Assembly: GCA_016194725.1 (NCBI GenBank)
Contig: JACQAW010000072.1
Location: 1-17,288, forward strand
Origin: Deltaproteobacteria bacterium
GTDB lineage: Bacteria; Bdellovibrionota; UBA1018; UBA923
Reading direction: 5' to 3'
DNA length: 17,288 nt
In this document: positions 1 to 5,571 of the stretch, in pieces
Position numbering within the stretch: the first letter of the stretch is position 1
Layout of the letters: every line of letters begins with the position of its first letter
The notes under the pieces: generated by a model
Told to the model about the DNA's origin: nothing
What the model saw: the letters and a program-made list of their open reading frames with translations, nothing else
Databases searched by the model: none
Made by a program: the position numbers and the translations under genes

Positions 1-270
1 CCCGCGCTGCGAATCAAGTTCCGGGTGGCCGAAAGCAGGGGGAAGGTCAGCTTCGCCTTCCAAATGAAAAGTGCCCGCTGTGAGATCAAGCCCTGCTTTG
101 TACGGCGATTCGTTGGTCGGTACGAATTTCAAGCCACGATGCTCAAAGTTATCCAGTATTTCCCCCAATAATGCTGCAACGCAAGCTCGCGATACGGGTG
201 TATCTCGTGGCGAGGCTGCGAAACTGGAAAATACGAGCAGTACGAGGAGAGAACTGCTGGCACCGAACAT
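1..270 (-). CDS. Secreted protein of unknown function, N-terminal part (runs off left edge)
   Basis: Reading the minus strand from an ATG at 268-270 gives 90 codons with no stop to the window edge. The first ~19 residues are a hydrophobic signal-peptide-like stretch (FGASSSLLVLLVFSSFAAS), followed by a soluble sequence containing ARG-CYS-type SRACVAALLGEIL and ending LPPAFGHPELD. This is a better coding candidate than the overlapping plus-strand frame, because it has a signal peptide, its own promoter and an open end. A TATAAT on the minus strand lies 8 nt before the ATG and no Shine-Dalgarno is seen. I do not recognise the family. It lies at the far left of the accessory region, beyond the first tRNA-Arg fragment, and is transcribed away from it. 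The C-terminus is outside the window, so function and length are unknown. Confidence 0.6.
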   Translation of the reverse strand, partial: MFGASSSLLVLLVFSSFAASPRDTPVSRACVAALLGEILDNFEHRGLKFVPTNESPYKAGLDLTAGTFHLEGEADLPPAFGHPELDSQRG

Positions 271-278
271 GCGACCCA

Positions 279-308
279 ATTATATCAGAGCTCAGGGACG
301 CCTGTCGC
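279..308 (-). promoter_or_regulatory. Putative promoter of the left-edge secreted gene
   Basis: On the minus strand, GCGACA (303-308) is separated by 18 bp from a consensus TATAAT (279-284). The start codon begins 8 nt after the -10, so the mRNA would have a leader of about one base. The -10 is perfect and the -35 matches 4 of 6. Confidence 0.45.
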
Positions 309-591
309 CAGGCTATTTTTGCCCCTTCCTCGCGAAACGGCGGCTTTCAGTCTGGCCGCTGTCGCAGATGATTGCTGTATGGAAAGCCCGGCTTATATTT
401 GTGTAAGTGCGCCACCAAAGCATGCAAGACCATCGTTAAGCCTATCCGGATGGGGCAGATTATTTTGAGTTCGCAGCTGTCTCGAAAATAAATGGAAAGT
501 TAGTGATCCAATATTACGGTGTCGAATAGAGTGTGAATTACGGCGGCGATATAAATTGAAAATATTTAATTTATAACGCAATGAGCCGGCT

Positions 592-616
592 ATGGTAGTC
601 TCGATTACGATTGAAC
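592..616 (-). repeat. tRNA-Arg 3'-end fragment, att-like copy A
   Basis: Twenty of 25 bases match the 3' end of the tRNA-Arg gene at 5605-5629, in the same orientation. This includes an uninterrupted 14-base block ATGGTAGTCTCGAT covering the CCA end and the 3' acceptor strand, and the GAAC of the T-loop. A 14-base match by chance in a window this size is very unlikely. It is probably an attachment-site remnant or an old tRNA fragment left by integration. Confidence 0.7.
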
Positions 617-728
617 GATTTCGCTCACTTAGCTCTGAACTTGTCCTATTGGACACGCAGCTGCGTCATGCAATTGCCTTAAGTATTTTATACGTATGAA
701 GCCTCAGGAAATGTCGCGAAATAGGGCG

Positions 729-911
729 TCAGGCCGCTGTCTTCACGCGAACTTCGGCAATGAGATGAGCCGCTTCAACCAGCTTTAAAACACGATCGAT
801 AGTTATTTTTTGCAGGCTACCTGAAAGAATGCCAGTAACAATAGCTTCCATTCCCCGAGCAGGGGAAATTCCCAGTTTTTTAGAAAGTTCTGAAGCACTT
901 GTTTTTTTCAT
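729..911 (-). CDS. HigA/XRE-type antitoxin, short form
   Basis: This 60-residue protein carries a compact helix-turn-helix (ASELSKKLGISPARGMEAIVTG, about residues 6-28). It is followed by the ITIDRVLKLVEAA....VRV tail typical of HTH antitoxins of HigB/Gp49-type toxins. It is shorter than the usual 90-100 residues because the N-terminal extension before the HTH is absent. Its ATG overlaps the toxin stop codon (ATGA, 908-911). A Shine-Dalgarno-like GTGAGGT sits 6 nt upstream inside the toxin gene, better than anything in front of the toxin. It should neutralise the toxin and repress the shared promoter, probably through the palindrome at 1236-1255. Identification rests on the HTH, the tail and the toxin neighbour. 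Confidence 0.8.
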   Translation of the reverse strand: MKKTSASELSKKLGISPARGMEAIVTGILSGSLQKITIDRVLKLVEAAHLIAEVRVKTAA

Positions 912-1225
912 CGAATGACCTCACGAATTCGCCTTTTGGCAGTTTCAATGTTTTGGTGTGGTGTTTGTTGTGTCTTCTTTTTGAAAGCGTGCAACAAATG
1001 AATGAATCCAGATCCAGCTAAATAGTAAATGACTCGATATAATCCGGCACGATCTCGAAAGCGGAGTTCATGAACTCCTTTTCCGATGCTTGGTATCGGT
1101 CTTGATAGGGGCATGGAAAGCATATGTCCCATTTCAAGTCTTGCAATCGCATCGGCGAGATCGCCCCTCACATCCTCCGGAAAGTCGTCTAGTTCCTTTC
1201 GGCAGTTTTTGTGGACGTTGAGCAT
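908..1225 (-). CDS. RelE/HigB-family toxin (Gp49-like, PF05973 type)
   Basis: This is a 105-residue small basic protein. The core ELRFRDRAGLYRVIYYL....IHLLHAFKKKTQQTP (about residues 53-90), followed by an Arg-rich helix (IETAKRRI), is the signature of phage-derived Gp49-like/HigB toxins, which are ribosome-dependent mRNA interferases. Gene order is toxin first, then antitoxin with a 4-nt overlap, as is usual for HigBA systems. No good Shine-Dalgarno precedes the ATG, whereas the antitoxin has one, which would favour antitoxin excess. A near-perfect 20-bp palindrome lies 10 bp upstream of the start. The gene lies in the tRNA-adjacent accessory region. Toxin activity is inferred from the family. 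Confidence 0.88.
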   Translation of the reverse strand: MLNVHKNCRKELDDFPEDVRGDLADAIARLEMGHMLSMPLSRPIPSIGKGVHELRFRDRAGLYRVIYYLAGSGFIHLLHAFKKKTQQTPHQNIETAKRRIREVIR

Positions 1226-1235
1226 CTTGAATTTA

Positions 1236-1255
1236 ATGTCTCATAAATAAGACAT
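1236..1255. promoter_or_regulatory. Palindromic operator candidate of the first toxin-antitoxin operon
   Basis: ATGTCTCATAAATAAGACAT is an inverted repeat with 8 of 10 pairs matching (arms ATGTCT/AGACAT), ending 10 bp upstream of the toxin start. Its position and symmetry fit a binding site for the dimeric HTH antitoxin, giving autorepression. Confidence 0.55.
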
Positions 1256-1565
1256 ATCTGCAAGAAGATAAGCTGTGTGGGCCCATGTTTTAGTACTTAA
1301 GGTTGAGAGGAAGGCGGTTGCGGGCAAGGGTGGATGGTTTTTAGGCAAAACATGCCACGATGCCATTGGTTTGCCGACACTAAGCCGACCGAGTTTTGAT
1401 TTTCTCCAAGATGTCGTGTTTGGCCAGCGTAGTTTGACGAGAAGACACATCAGGAAAACCCCCATCATTTCAACGGCTTTACCAAATATTTATCTCGCAA
1501 TACATGTAACTCGATTATGTGGTTCAACAACTGGATAATATACGCAAGACGGAGAGAAAAACGAT
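1256..1565. other. Intergenic stretch with no gene supported
   Basis: About 310 bp lie between the divergent toxin operon and the secreted-protein gene. Open frames on both strands (1275-1538 plus, 1241-1468 minus) have no signal peptide, family motif or ribosome binding site, and are mirror frames of each other. The stretch presumably holds the promoter of the 1566 gene, but I cannot fix one with confidence. Confidence 0.4.
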
Positions 1566-2225
1566 ATGAGAGTTTCATCACGAATGTTTCTGACAAGAAA
1601 ACACCTTTTGGTAATGGCCCTTGCTATCGGTACCATACAGCCAGGAGCTTTCAACGCTCATGCAGGAGATACGTATGTTACCAACAAGACACGGGTTTGG
1701 ATCCGGATGGAAGAGCTTCAGGCAAAACCCGAAATCGTGAAGGTGGCCAATGGAGCGGACACTAAGACCACCACGTTTCCTGCGTTGGGTTATGAGGATA
1801 GATATGCAGATGATAGAGATGGATGTCAGCTTAAAATTGTCACACCGGCAAACTCTGAAGTCCTCGTTCCCGCGATTTACGCTGAGGCTCAAATTAGTTT
1901 TGAAGAAGTCCTTTCACCGTTACGAAGAGATGGTTGTTATGTAGGAATTTGCCAATTCGTCCATATCCACTTTCCCGCAGGAGACGGTAAAGCAGATTTA
2001 AGATGTCGTTGGAATAGGTTTCAGGAGCGCAGCGCTGGCTTAACCACGGACTATCTCCGAAAGCTAGTAGCGCCAAAATTTACCATTCGTCGCACGGAAA
2101 ATGGCAATGTTGCGCAATCACCCGACTCCAAGGTTGACGATGGGCAAGCGGTCAAGAACAATGCGCCGATAAAACTTTTGGGTTTCGGACTCGAAAAAAA
2201 GACTAAGTTCATAGGTGCCGAATGA
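1566..2225 (+). CDS. Secreted protein of unknown function
   Basis: This 219-residue protein has a clear Sec signal peptide: basic n-region MRVSSRMFLTRKH, hydrophobic core LLVMALAIGTI, and cleavage probably after FNAHA (about residue 33). The mature part contains four cysteines (DGCQ, RDGCYVGIC, LRC) that could form two disulfides, and a long basic tail. A GGAG lies about 11 nt before the ATG and supports this start; a start at residue 7 is also possible. Its stop overlaps the ATG of the next gene (ATGA, 2222-2225), so the two are probably translated together and may act together outside the cytoplasm. I do not recognise the family. It lies between two tRNA-Arg fragments, so it is probably accessory DNA. 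Confidence 0.75.
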   Translation: MRVSSRMFLTRKHLLVMALAIGTIQPGAFNAHAGDTYVTNKTRVWIRMEELQAKPEIVKVANGADTKTTTFPALGYEDRYADDRDGCQLKIVTPANSEVLVPAIYAEAQISFEEVLSPLRRDGCYVGICQFVHIHFPAGDGKADLRCRWNRFQERSAGLTTDYLRKLVAPKFTIRRTENGNVAQSPDSKVDDGQAVKNNAPIKLLGFGLEKKTKFIGAE

Positions 2226-2563
2226 AGCACAAGATCTTTGGATTTGTTTTTCTATATTCCATCGTTTCTACCCACGCTTGGGCTACTCAATACGAAGTCG
2301 GGCTTACATGCGTCGGCGAGAACGAAAGGAATCAAATCACCGTTCAGCTCATGAGCCCGTTTCAGGGAATGAAAACTGATTTTAGTGGCGTTCTTCTCCT
2401 TTTCTCCGTCACCGCCAAAGCACAGTCTGGCCGAACCGGCAGTCCGGCGCTCTTACTAGGTAGCGACGTAGTCGTGAAAGAAAAGATCGAGCCGCAGCGC
2501 AGATTCGTGGATTCGGTTGAAACCAAGAACTCCTCCCCTTTAAGTTTCAGATTCAGCGCGTAG
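2222..2563 (+). CDS. Small secreted protein, apparently frameshifted near its C-terminus
   Basis: The 0-frame product has 113 residues, with a signal peptide (MKHKIFGFVFLYSIVSTHAWA) and a beta-rich mature part (TQYEVGLTCVGENERNQITVQLM). Translation is coupled to the preceding secreted gene by an ATGA overlap. The 0-frame ends NSSPLSFRFSA, which looks unnatural. The -1 frame continues sensibly as ELLPFKFQIQRVGEANTW...TGTYTLNDPN to a stop at 2680-2682, giving about 153 residues. The switch point coincides with a perfect X XXY YYZ heptamer (C CCT TTA, 2536-2542). It could be a programmed -1 frameshift, a decaying gene or a sequencing indel. The family is unknown. Confidence 0.65.
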   Translation: MKHKIFGFVFLYSIVSTHAWATQYEVGLTCVGENERNQITVQLMSPFQGMKTDFSGVLLLFSVTAKAQSGRTGSPALLLGSDVVVKEKIEPQRRFVDSVETKNSSPLSFRFSA

Positions 2564-2682
2564 GCGAAGCAAATACTTGGCCGCGCAAACCTACCTTCAC
2601 CGGAACTTATACTCTGAATGACCCAAACCAACCCGCTCCAGCCCCGCGCCAGGTCGCTTCGCGACCCATCGCGGGTACATAA
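2536..2682 (+). other. Candidate -1 frameshift site and extension of the 2222 gene
   Basis: The heptamer C CCT TTA at 2536-2542 is in the correct register: CCT and TTA are 0-frame codons and re-pair as CCC TTT after slipping back one base. The -1 frame is then open for 46 codons (2542-2679), stop at 2680-2682. A weak 5-bp GC stem (2556-2560 with 2582-2586) lies 13 nt downstream, a little far for a classic stimulator. Confidence 0.4.
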
Positions 2683-2688
2683 AAACCC

Positions 2689-2707
2689 GTTCGATTCCTA
2701 TCGAGAC
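2689..2707 (+). repeat. tRNA-Arg T-loop-to-acceptor fragment, att-like copy B' (inverted)
   Basis: GTTCGATTCCTATCGAGAC is a 19-base exact match to positions 53-71 of the tRNA-Arg at 5606-5680, but on the opposite strand. The span from the T-loop to the acceptor end is the segment usually kept as the identity block in tRNA attachment sites of tyrosine recombinases. It begins 7 nt after the extended reading frame of the 2222 gene ends. Confidence 0.8.
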
Positions 2708-2771
2708 ATTTGTCGTTACAACTTGGATTTTAGGGAAACTTTGTTTGTTGGGTTAACTGAGAGTTTTGAGG

Positions 2772-2783
2772 TGGTAGTCTCGA
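2772..2783 (-). repeat. tRNA-Arg 3'-end fragment, att-like copy B
   Basis: TGGTAGTCTCGA is a 12-base exact match to the CCA end plus 3' acceptor strand of the tRNA-Arg, in the same orientation as the tRNA. With the copy at 2689-2707 it forms an inverted pair 64 bp apart (TCGAGAC ... GTCTCGA). Confidence 0.6.
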
Positions 2784-2795
2784 CGCGCTATCAAC

Positions 2796-2827
2796 GATTT
2801 TGACTACTTGGGGCCAGATTTTGACTA
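2796..2827. repeat. Two direct repeats GATTTTGACTA, 21 bp apart
   Basis: GATTTTGACTA occurs at 2796-2806 and again at 2817-2827, a start-to-start spacing of 21 bp, i.e. two helical turns. It lies just inside the tRNA fragment at 2772 and about 125 bp upstream of the lipoprotein gene. A paired protein-binding site (regulator, or recombinase/excisionase arm) is possible but unproved. Confidence 0.4.
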
Positions 2828-2879
2828 TTGTAGACAAAAGGCTCGTGCTCGCAAGCGAATTTCTGTCAGCGGCTCGAAT

Positions 2880-2914
2880 GAAATCGTGCGAAATACAGCG
2901 AAATATTGGGAAAT
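2880..2914. repeat. GAAAT repeated four times in 10-bp phase
   Basis: GAAAT starts at 2880, 2890, 2900 and 2910. The middle two units extend to GCGAAATA. Exact 10-bp phasing puts all four on one face of the helix, 40-70 bp upstream of the lipoprotein start. It may be a cooperative operator or a mildly bent upstream element. Confidence 0.4.
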
Positions 2915-2951
2915 AGCTCTGAGTGCACTTTCCAGATAGAATGTCCAAGAG

Positions 2952-3776
2952 ATGAAAATCGCCGCTGTTTTCTTCGGAACCGTGTTCTTGAGCGTGGGCT
3001 GTAGCTCGGTCCCGAATGTGACTGCCGTGCAGTACCGGGCCGACCCTGCGCTCATCACCCCATATTCATTCGAAATGGAGAAAAGCCGCCCTTTCATGGC
3101 GCCCTACGTGGCCACTTTTTCAAATCGGGAAAAGAAGCTCTTTTACGTTGCCGCTGCGCATGCGTCGGCTGATCAGTACCCTGATCTCTTACGACATCCG
3201 ACGTTTTTGACGATCGAAAAGCTTTTTGGAAGCCATCCGATCGATGCCGTTATCGTCGAGGGCATCGCTCCCTGGAAAGGGGATATTCCAAAGGCGCTCC
3301 TTGATCACGGCGATCAATGTGAATTATCGGGATACAAAATAAACTGCGGCGAGCCTTGGTTCGCAGTTCAGCTTGCCAGAAGGAAAGGCGCCAGAATTCT
3401 CACGGGAGAGCCTTCCGAACCGGAGATTTTGAATGCAGTGCGCGAATACGGTTTCACCGCCGAAGATCTTTTGGGTTTTTACGTCGTCCGCCAGATCCCC
3501 CAATGGAAACGCGAAGGGCTGTTCCGGCGGAAGACGCCGAAAAGGGCGATCGATGCACAACTCCAACATGATCAGAAGGCACTGGGAGTAAGCATCAAAT
3601 TCGGTTTTGCCGAGTTTAACGGCTGGCACCGAACGCACGTGAAACGACCGCGGCGCTTCCTGGATGTGGATGTCAACGATGCGGCGCCACTCTCGACGCC
3701 CGAGGCCAGTTATGTCCAAAGGACCTCACCACGGCCTGTTAGTATTTTGAGATATGACGGCGGCAGTGAAAATTAG
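2952..3776 (+). CDS. Putative lipoprotein with Tiki/TraB-like motifs
   Basis: This 274-residue protein has a lipoprotein-type signal (MKIAAVFFGTVFLSVGC, probable lipidated Cys17; the -3 residue is Ser rather than the usual Leu). Within it, FYVAAAHA (63-70), IDAVIVEG (96-103) and ILTGEPSEPEI (148-158) resemble the His and Glu motifs of the Tiki/TraB/PrgY hydrolase superfamily, where such residues bind a metal. The resemblance is by eye and only moderate; the canonical GTxH is not exact. It would act in the periplasm or at an outer-membrane inner face. The next gene starts inside its last codons (23-nt overlap), suggesting an operon with the acetyltransferase. An AAGAG precedes the ATG. Signal and coding status are firm; the function is a guess. 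Confidence 0.7.
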   Translation: MKIAAVFFGTVFLSVGCSSVPNVTAVQYRADPALITPYSFEMEKSRPFMAPYVATFSNREKKLFYVAAAHASADQYPDLLRHPTFLTIEKLFGSHPIDAVIVEGIAPWKGDIPKALLDHGDQCELSGYKINCGEPWFAVQLARRKGARILTGEPSEPEILNAVREYGFTAEDLLGFYVVRQIPQWKREGLFRRKTPKRAIDAQLQHDQKALGVSIKFGFAEFNGWHRTHVKRPRRFLDVDVNDAAPLSTPEASYVQRTSPRPVSILRYDGGSEN

Positions 3777-4272
3777 GATCCTGAAACAAGCCTCGTACGA
3801 GGATCTTACCACCCTTCAAAAAGTCATCGAAGCAGCACCTTCGTATTGGATGCGGATCTCGGCACGCCTCCCAGGGCGGAATGCAGCAGAAGAAACATTT
3901 AAAGCTCTTCCCGACGGAAAGTCTTATGTCGACAAGTTCGTACTGGGAGTGTTCGACTCAGAAGGTGCAATGATCGGTTGCGCTGACCTGATTCGTGGGT
4001 TCCCGAATGAGGAAACCGCTATGCTAGGACTCCTGCTTATTTCAGAACCCGCACAAAAGAAAGGTTACGGGAAGCTCACCTATGAAGGCATCGAGCGATT
4101 GATCCTTTCATGGAAGGAAATTCGCAAGATACGCATCGGGGTAATCGGAACCAACGAAGTCGTTCTACCATTTTGGAAATCCCTTGGATTTTTAGAAACA
4201 GGGCTTCGTCGGCCCTACGAGGAAAATGGCGTGATTTCCGAAAACATTATTCTCGAAAAGGCAGTCTCTTGA
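3754..4272 (+). CDS. GNAT-family N-acetyltransferase
   Basis: This 172-residue protein has the GNAT fold pattern. It has a strand with LGLLLISEPAQKKGYGK (about 91-107) containing the acetyl-CoA-binding Q-x-x-G-x-G loop. Later comes NEVVLPFWKSLGF (about 145-157), the usual N...FY..GF segment of motif B, then ETGLRRPYEENG. It transfers an acyl group from acyl-CoA to an amine, but the substrate cannot be read from the sequence. The gene overlaps the 3' end of the lipoprotein gene by 23 nt and faces the CPBP gene tail-to-tail with 32 bp between. Solo GNATs of this type are common cargo of islands and integron cassettes, which fits the att-like fragments on either side. Confidence 0.88.
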   Translation: MTAAVKIRILKQASYEDLTTLQKVIEAAPSYWMRISARLPGRNAAEETFKALPDGKSYVDKFVLGVFDSEGAMIGCADLIRGFPNEETAMLGLLLISEPAQKKGYGKLTYEGIERLILSWKEIRKIRIGVIGTNEVVLPFWKSLGFLETGLRRPYEENGVISENIILEKAVS

Positions 4273-4304
4273 TTGCATGAACCAAGCGGGGCGCATCGGT
4301 TCCG

Positions 4305-4949
4305 TCAGAATAGAGCGTCAAGAATCCAATCTGCGACATCGTGTGCGACTACGACGGGTATCAAGTTGTTCCGCTTGGTCGCTAATATGCCGAGCGCAGC
4401 TCCGACTGCGGCGACATATGCTCGAAGAATGAGAGGATACTGATCGTGAACCAGCCCGAAAGCGATTGCAGAGACGGCGATGGCGACACAACGGTTTCCC
4501 GTTCCAGCGAGAAACCCATACAGGATGAACCAGCGGAAGATCACTTCTTCATAGGAGTTGGAGAAAACGTTTCCTGCGATTGACCACGGATCGACATGAA
4601 ATCCAATGGGCATGCCGAGGACGCGAAGAAGGGGAACGCTGAGCGCGGCGATGGATAAACCCCAAATCAACCCTTCTAGCACGGGCGTTTTTTCGATTTT
4701 GAACGAAAGCTTCGACAACAACCCGGCTCTTCGCATTAGAAATGCGGAAAGCCCGCAAAGAATGGCTTGTGGCAGACAGCTTATCAGCGCGTGCTGAAAA
4801 AGCAGGCCCGGGCCGGGTGGAAAGCCTTTGGCCAGTGGACCTAAAAATTTTACTACCCAAGGAAAGAATACCCAATTGGAGAAAGTGAAGATCGCGCTTA
4901 CGGCGGCGAGTATGGAGACGTGTTTCAGCAGTGGAATGCGAACAGGCAT
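4305..4949 (-). CDS. CPBP-family intramembrane metalloprotease (Abi/CAAX-like)
   Basis: This 214-residue polytopic membrane protein carries the three CPBP motifs: EEVIFR (E134, E135, R139), FGLVH (F164, H168) and HDVAD (H203, D207). These form the intramembrane active site of CAAX-protease/bacteriocin-processing (Abi) enzymes. It is the third gene of a minus-strand operon: its ATG lies 3 nt after the antitoxin stop, with a GGAGG inside the antitoxin's last codons. Known family roles include prenyl-protein processing, bacteriocin immunity and partner cleavage in signalling. Coupling to a toxin-antitoxin pair suggests it handles a stress- or infection-related substrate, but that is inference. 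Confidence 0.88.
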   Translation of the reverse strand: MPVRIPLLKHVSILAAVSAIFTFSNWVFFPWVVKFLGPLAKGFPPGPGLLFQHALISCLPQAILCGLSAFLMRRAGLLSKLSFKIEKTPVLEGLIWGLSIAALSVPLLRVLGMPIGFHVDPWSIAGNVFSNSYEEVIFRWFILYGFLAGTGNRCVAIAVSAIAFGLVHDQYPLILRAYVAAVGAALGILATKRNNLIPVVVAHDVADWILDALF

Positions 4950-4952
4950 GAT

Positions 4953-5255
4953 TTAGGCGACCTCCACGCGAAAATCCAACTCGAGACGCTCCGCGAGCTC
5001 CATTAACTTGTCCACCGTGAAAAGATCGATTCGATACTTCACAATCTCGTTGATGCGCGAAGGGTCGACATGGAGCTGTCTGGCGAGCTGCGCCTGGGAG
5101 ATCTTTTTATCGAGAATGTGCTTCACGAACTTTTCGCAGAGCTTGTACTTAATGACGTCGGCCTTGGGCGCGTTTCGAGGAAGCGTGTGCGAAGGAGCGA
5201 CGCGTGAAAGCTTCGCTCGTATTTTTTTCAGATCTTTTTCATTCGGAAAGGTCAT
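4953..5255 (-). CDS. XRE-type HTH antitoxin
   Basis: This 100-residue protein has an N-terminal arm and a helix-turn-helix at about residues 53-75 (ISQAQLARQLHVDPSRINEI). The tail LFTVDKLMELAERLELDFRVEV is the standard C-terminus of HigA-type antitoxins. An AGGAGG lies 7 nt before the ATG and overlaps the end of the toxin gene. This is the best Shine-Dalgarno in the operon, predicting antitoxin excess over the poorly translated toxin. The gene begins one base after the toxin stop. It is likely to bind the 16-bp palindrome at 5585-5600. It could also be a plain transcriptional regulator of a stress gene, but the operon layout argues for an antitoxin. Confidence 0.85.
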   Translation of the reverse strand: MTFPNEKDLKKIRAKLSRVAPSHTLPRNAPKADVIKYKLCEKFVKHILDKKISQAQLARQLHVDPSRINEIVKYRIDLFTVDKLMELAERLELDFRVEVA

Positions 5256-5256
5256 C

Positions 5257-5565
5257 TCACTTCCTCCTTCGATCTCGAAATGCGTTCACGACGCCGATGT
5301 AAACGGCATGATCTTCAAGTAGCCAAATAAGGCGGTACATTCTCCCGCCGGATTCGATCAACGTGACGAAATACGAAAAACCCCCACTCTGAACTTCGGG
5401 AACTTCAAACCGGCCATCCAACTTCTGGACTAGCCGCAAGATCAGCGCATCAGTGATATGATCAGCGTGCTTCTTCTCATAATGAGAATCGATCACTACC
5501 TGAACGATCTTGATGCCATTAACAATGATGGGGCCAATCTTGTGGACTCGCCGTTCAGTCGGCAT
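5257..5565 (-). CDS. Putative RelE/DUF4258-like toxin
   Basis: This 102-residue protein has no family I can name firmly. It starts with basic and beta segments, then HIxDALILRLVQKLDGRFEV, and ends MYRLIWLLEDHAVYIGVVNAFRDRRRK. This beta-hairpin-plus-basic-tail ending resembles RelE/ParE-superfamily and DUF4258-type toxins. Size, position directly before an XRE antitoxin (1-nt gap), and the palindromic operator all fit a type II toxin. The ATG lies exactly 6 nt after a consensus TATAAT, so transcription should start at or next to the A of ATG, giving a leaderless message. The gene ends up immediately beside the 3' end of the tRNA-Arg. Catalytic residues cannot be assigned. Confidence 0.65.
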   Translation of the reverse strand: MPTERRVHKIGPIIVNGIKIVQVVIDSHYEKKHADHITDALILRLVQKLDGRFEVPEVQSGGFSYFVTLIESGGRMYRLIWLLEDHAVYIGVVNAFRDRRRK

Positions 5566-5571
5566 GGAATG

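Larger units (their letters stand above)
271..728. other. AT-rich intergenic stretch without a supportable gene
   Basis: About 460 bp lie between the left-edge gene and the first antitoxin. I see the promoter at 279-308, a 10-bp palindrome CGCAGCTGCG (656-665) and the tRNA-Arg 3'-end fragment at 592-616. The only longer open frame (393-656, minus) reads through the tRNA-like fragment, has no family resemblance and is probably chance. The base composition is the most AT-rich of the window. Confidence 0.5.

Noticed and set aside
71..406. Open frame of 111 codons on the plus strand
   Set aside because: It is antisense to the better-supported open-ended minus-strand gene with signal peptide and promoter, and the protein looks random.
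393..656. Open frame of 87 codons on the minus strand
   Set aside because: It runs through the tRNA-Arg-like fragment, has no recognisable family or ribosome binding site, and is compositionally odd.
1241..1538. Overlapping open frames on both strands between the first toxin operon and the secreted gene
   Set aside because: The two frames mirror each other, neither has motifs or initiation signals, and the stretch is better read as intergenic.
2689..2790. Integron attC site formed by the inverted tRNA fragments
   Set aside because: No proper RYYYAAC/GTTRRRY core pair in the right order was found, and no integron integrase is present. The match to the tRNA gene explains the sequence better.
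4273..4304. Terminator between the GNAT and CPBP genes (GAACC ... GGTTC)
   Set aside because: The stem is only 5 bp with a long loop and no T-run on either side.
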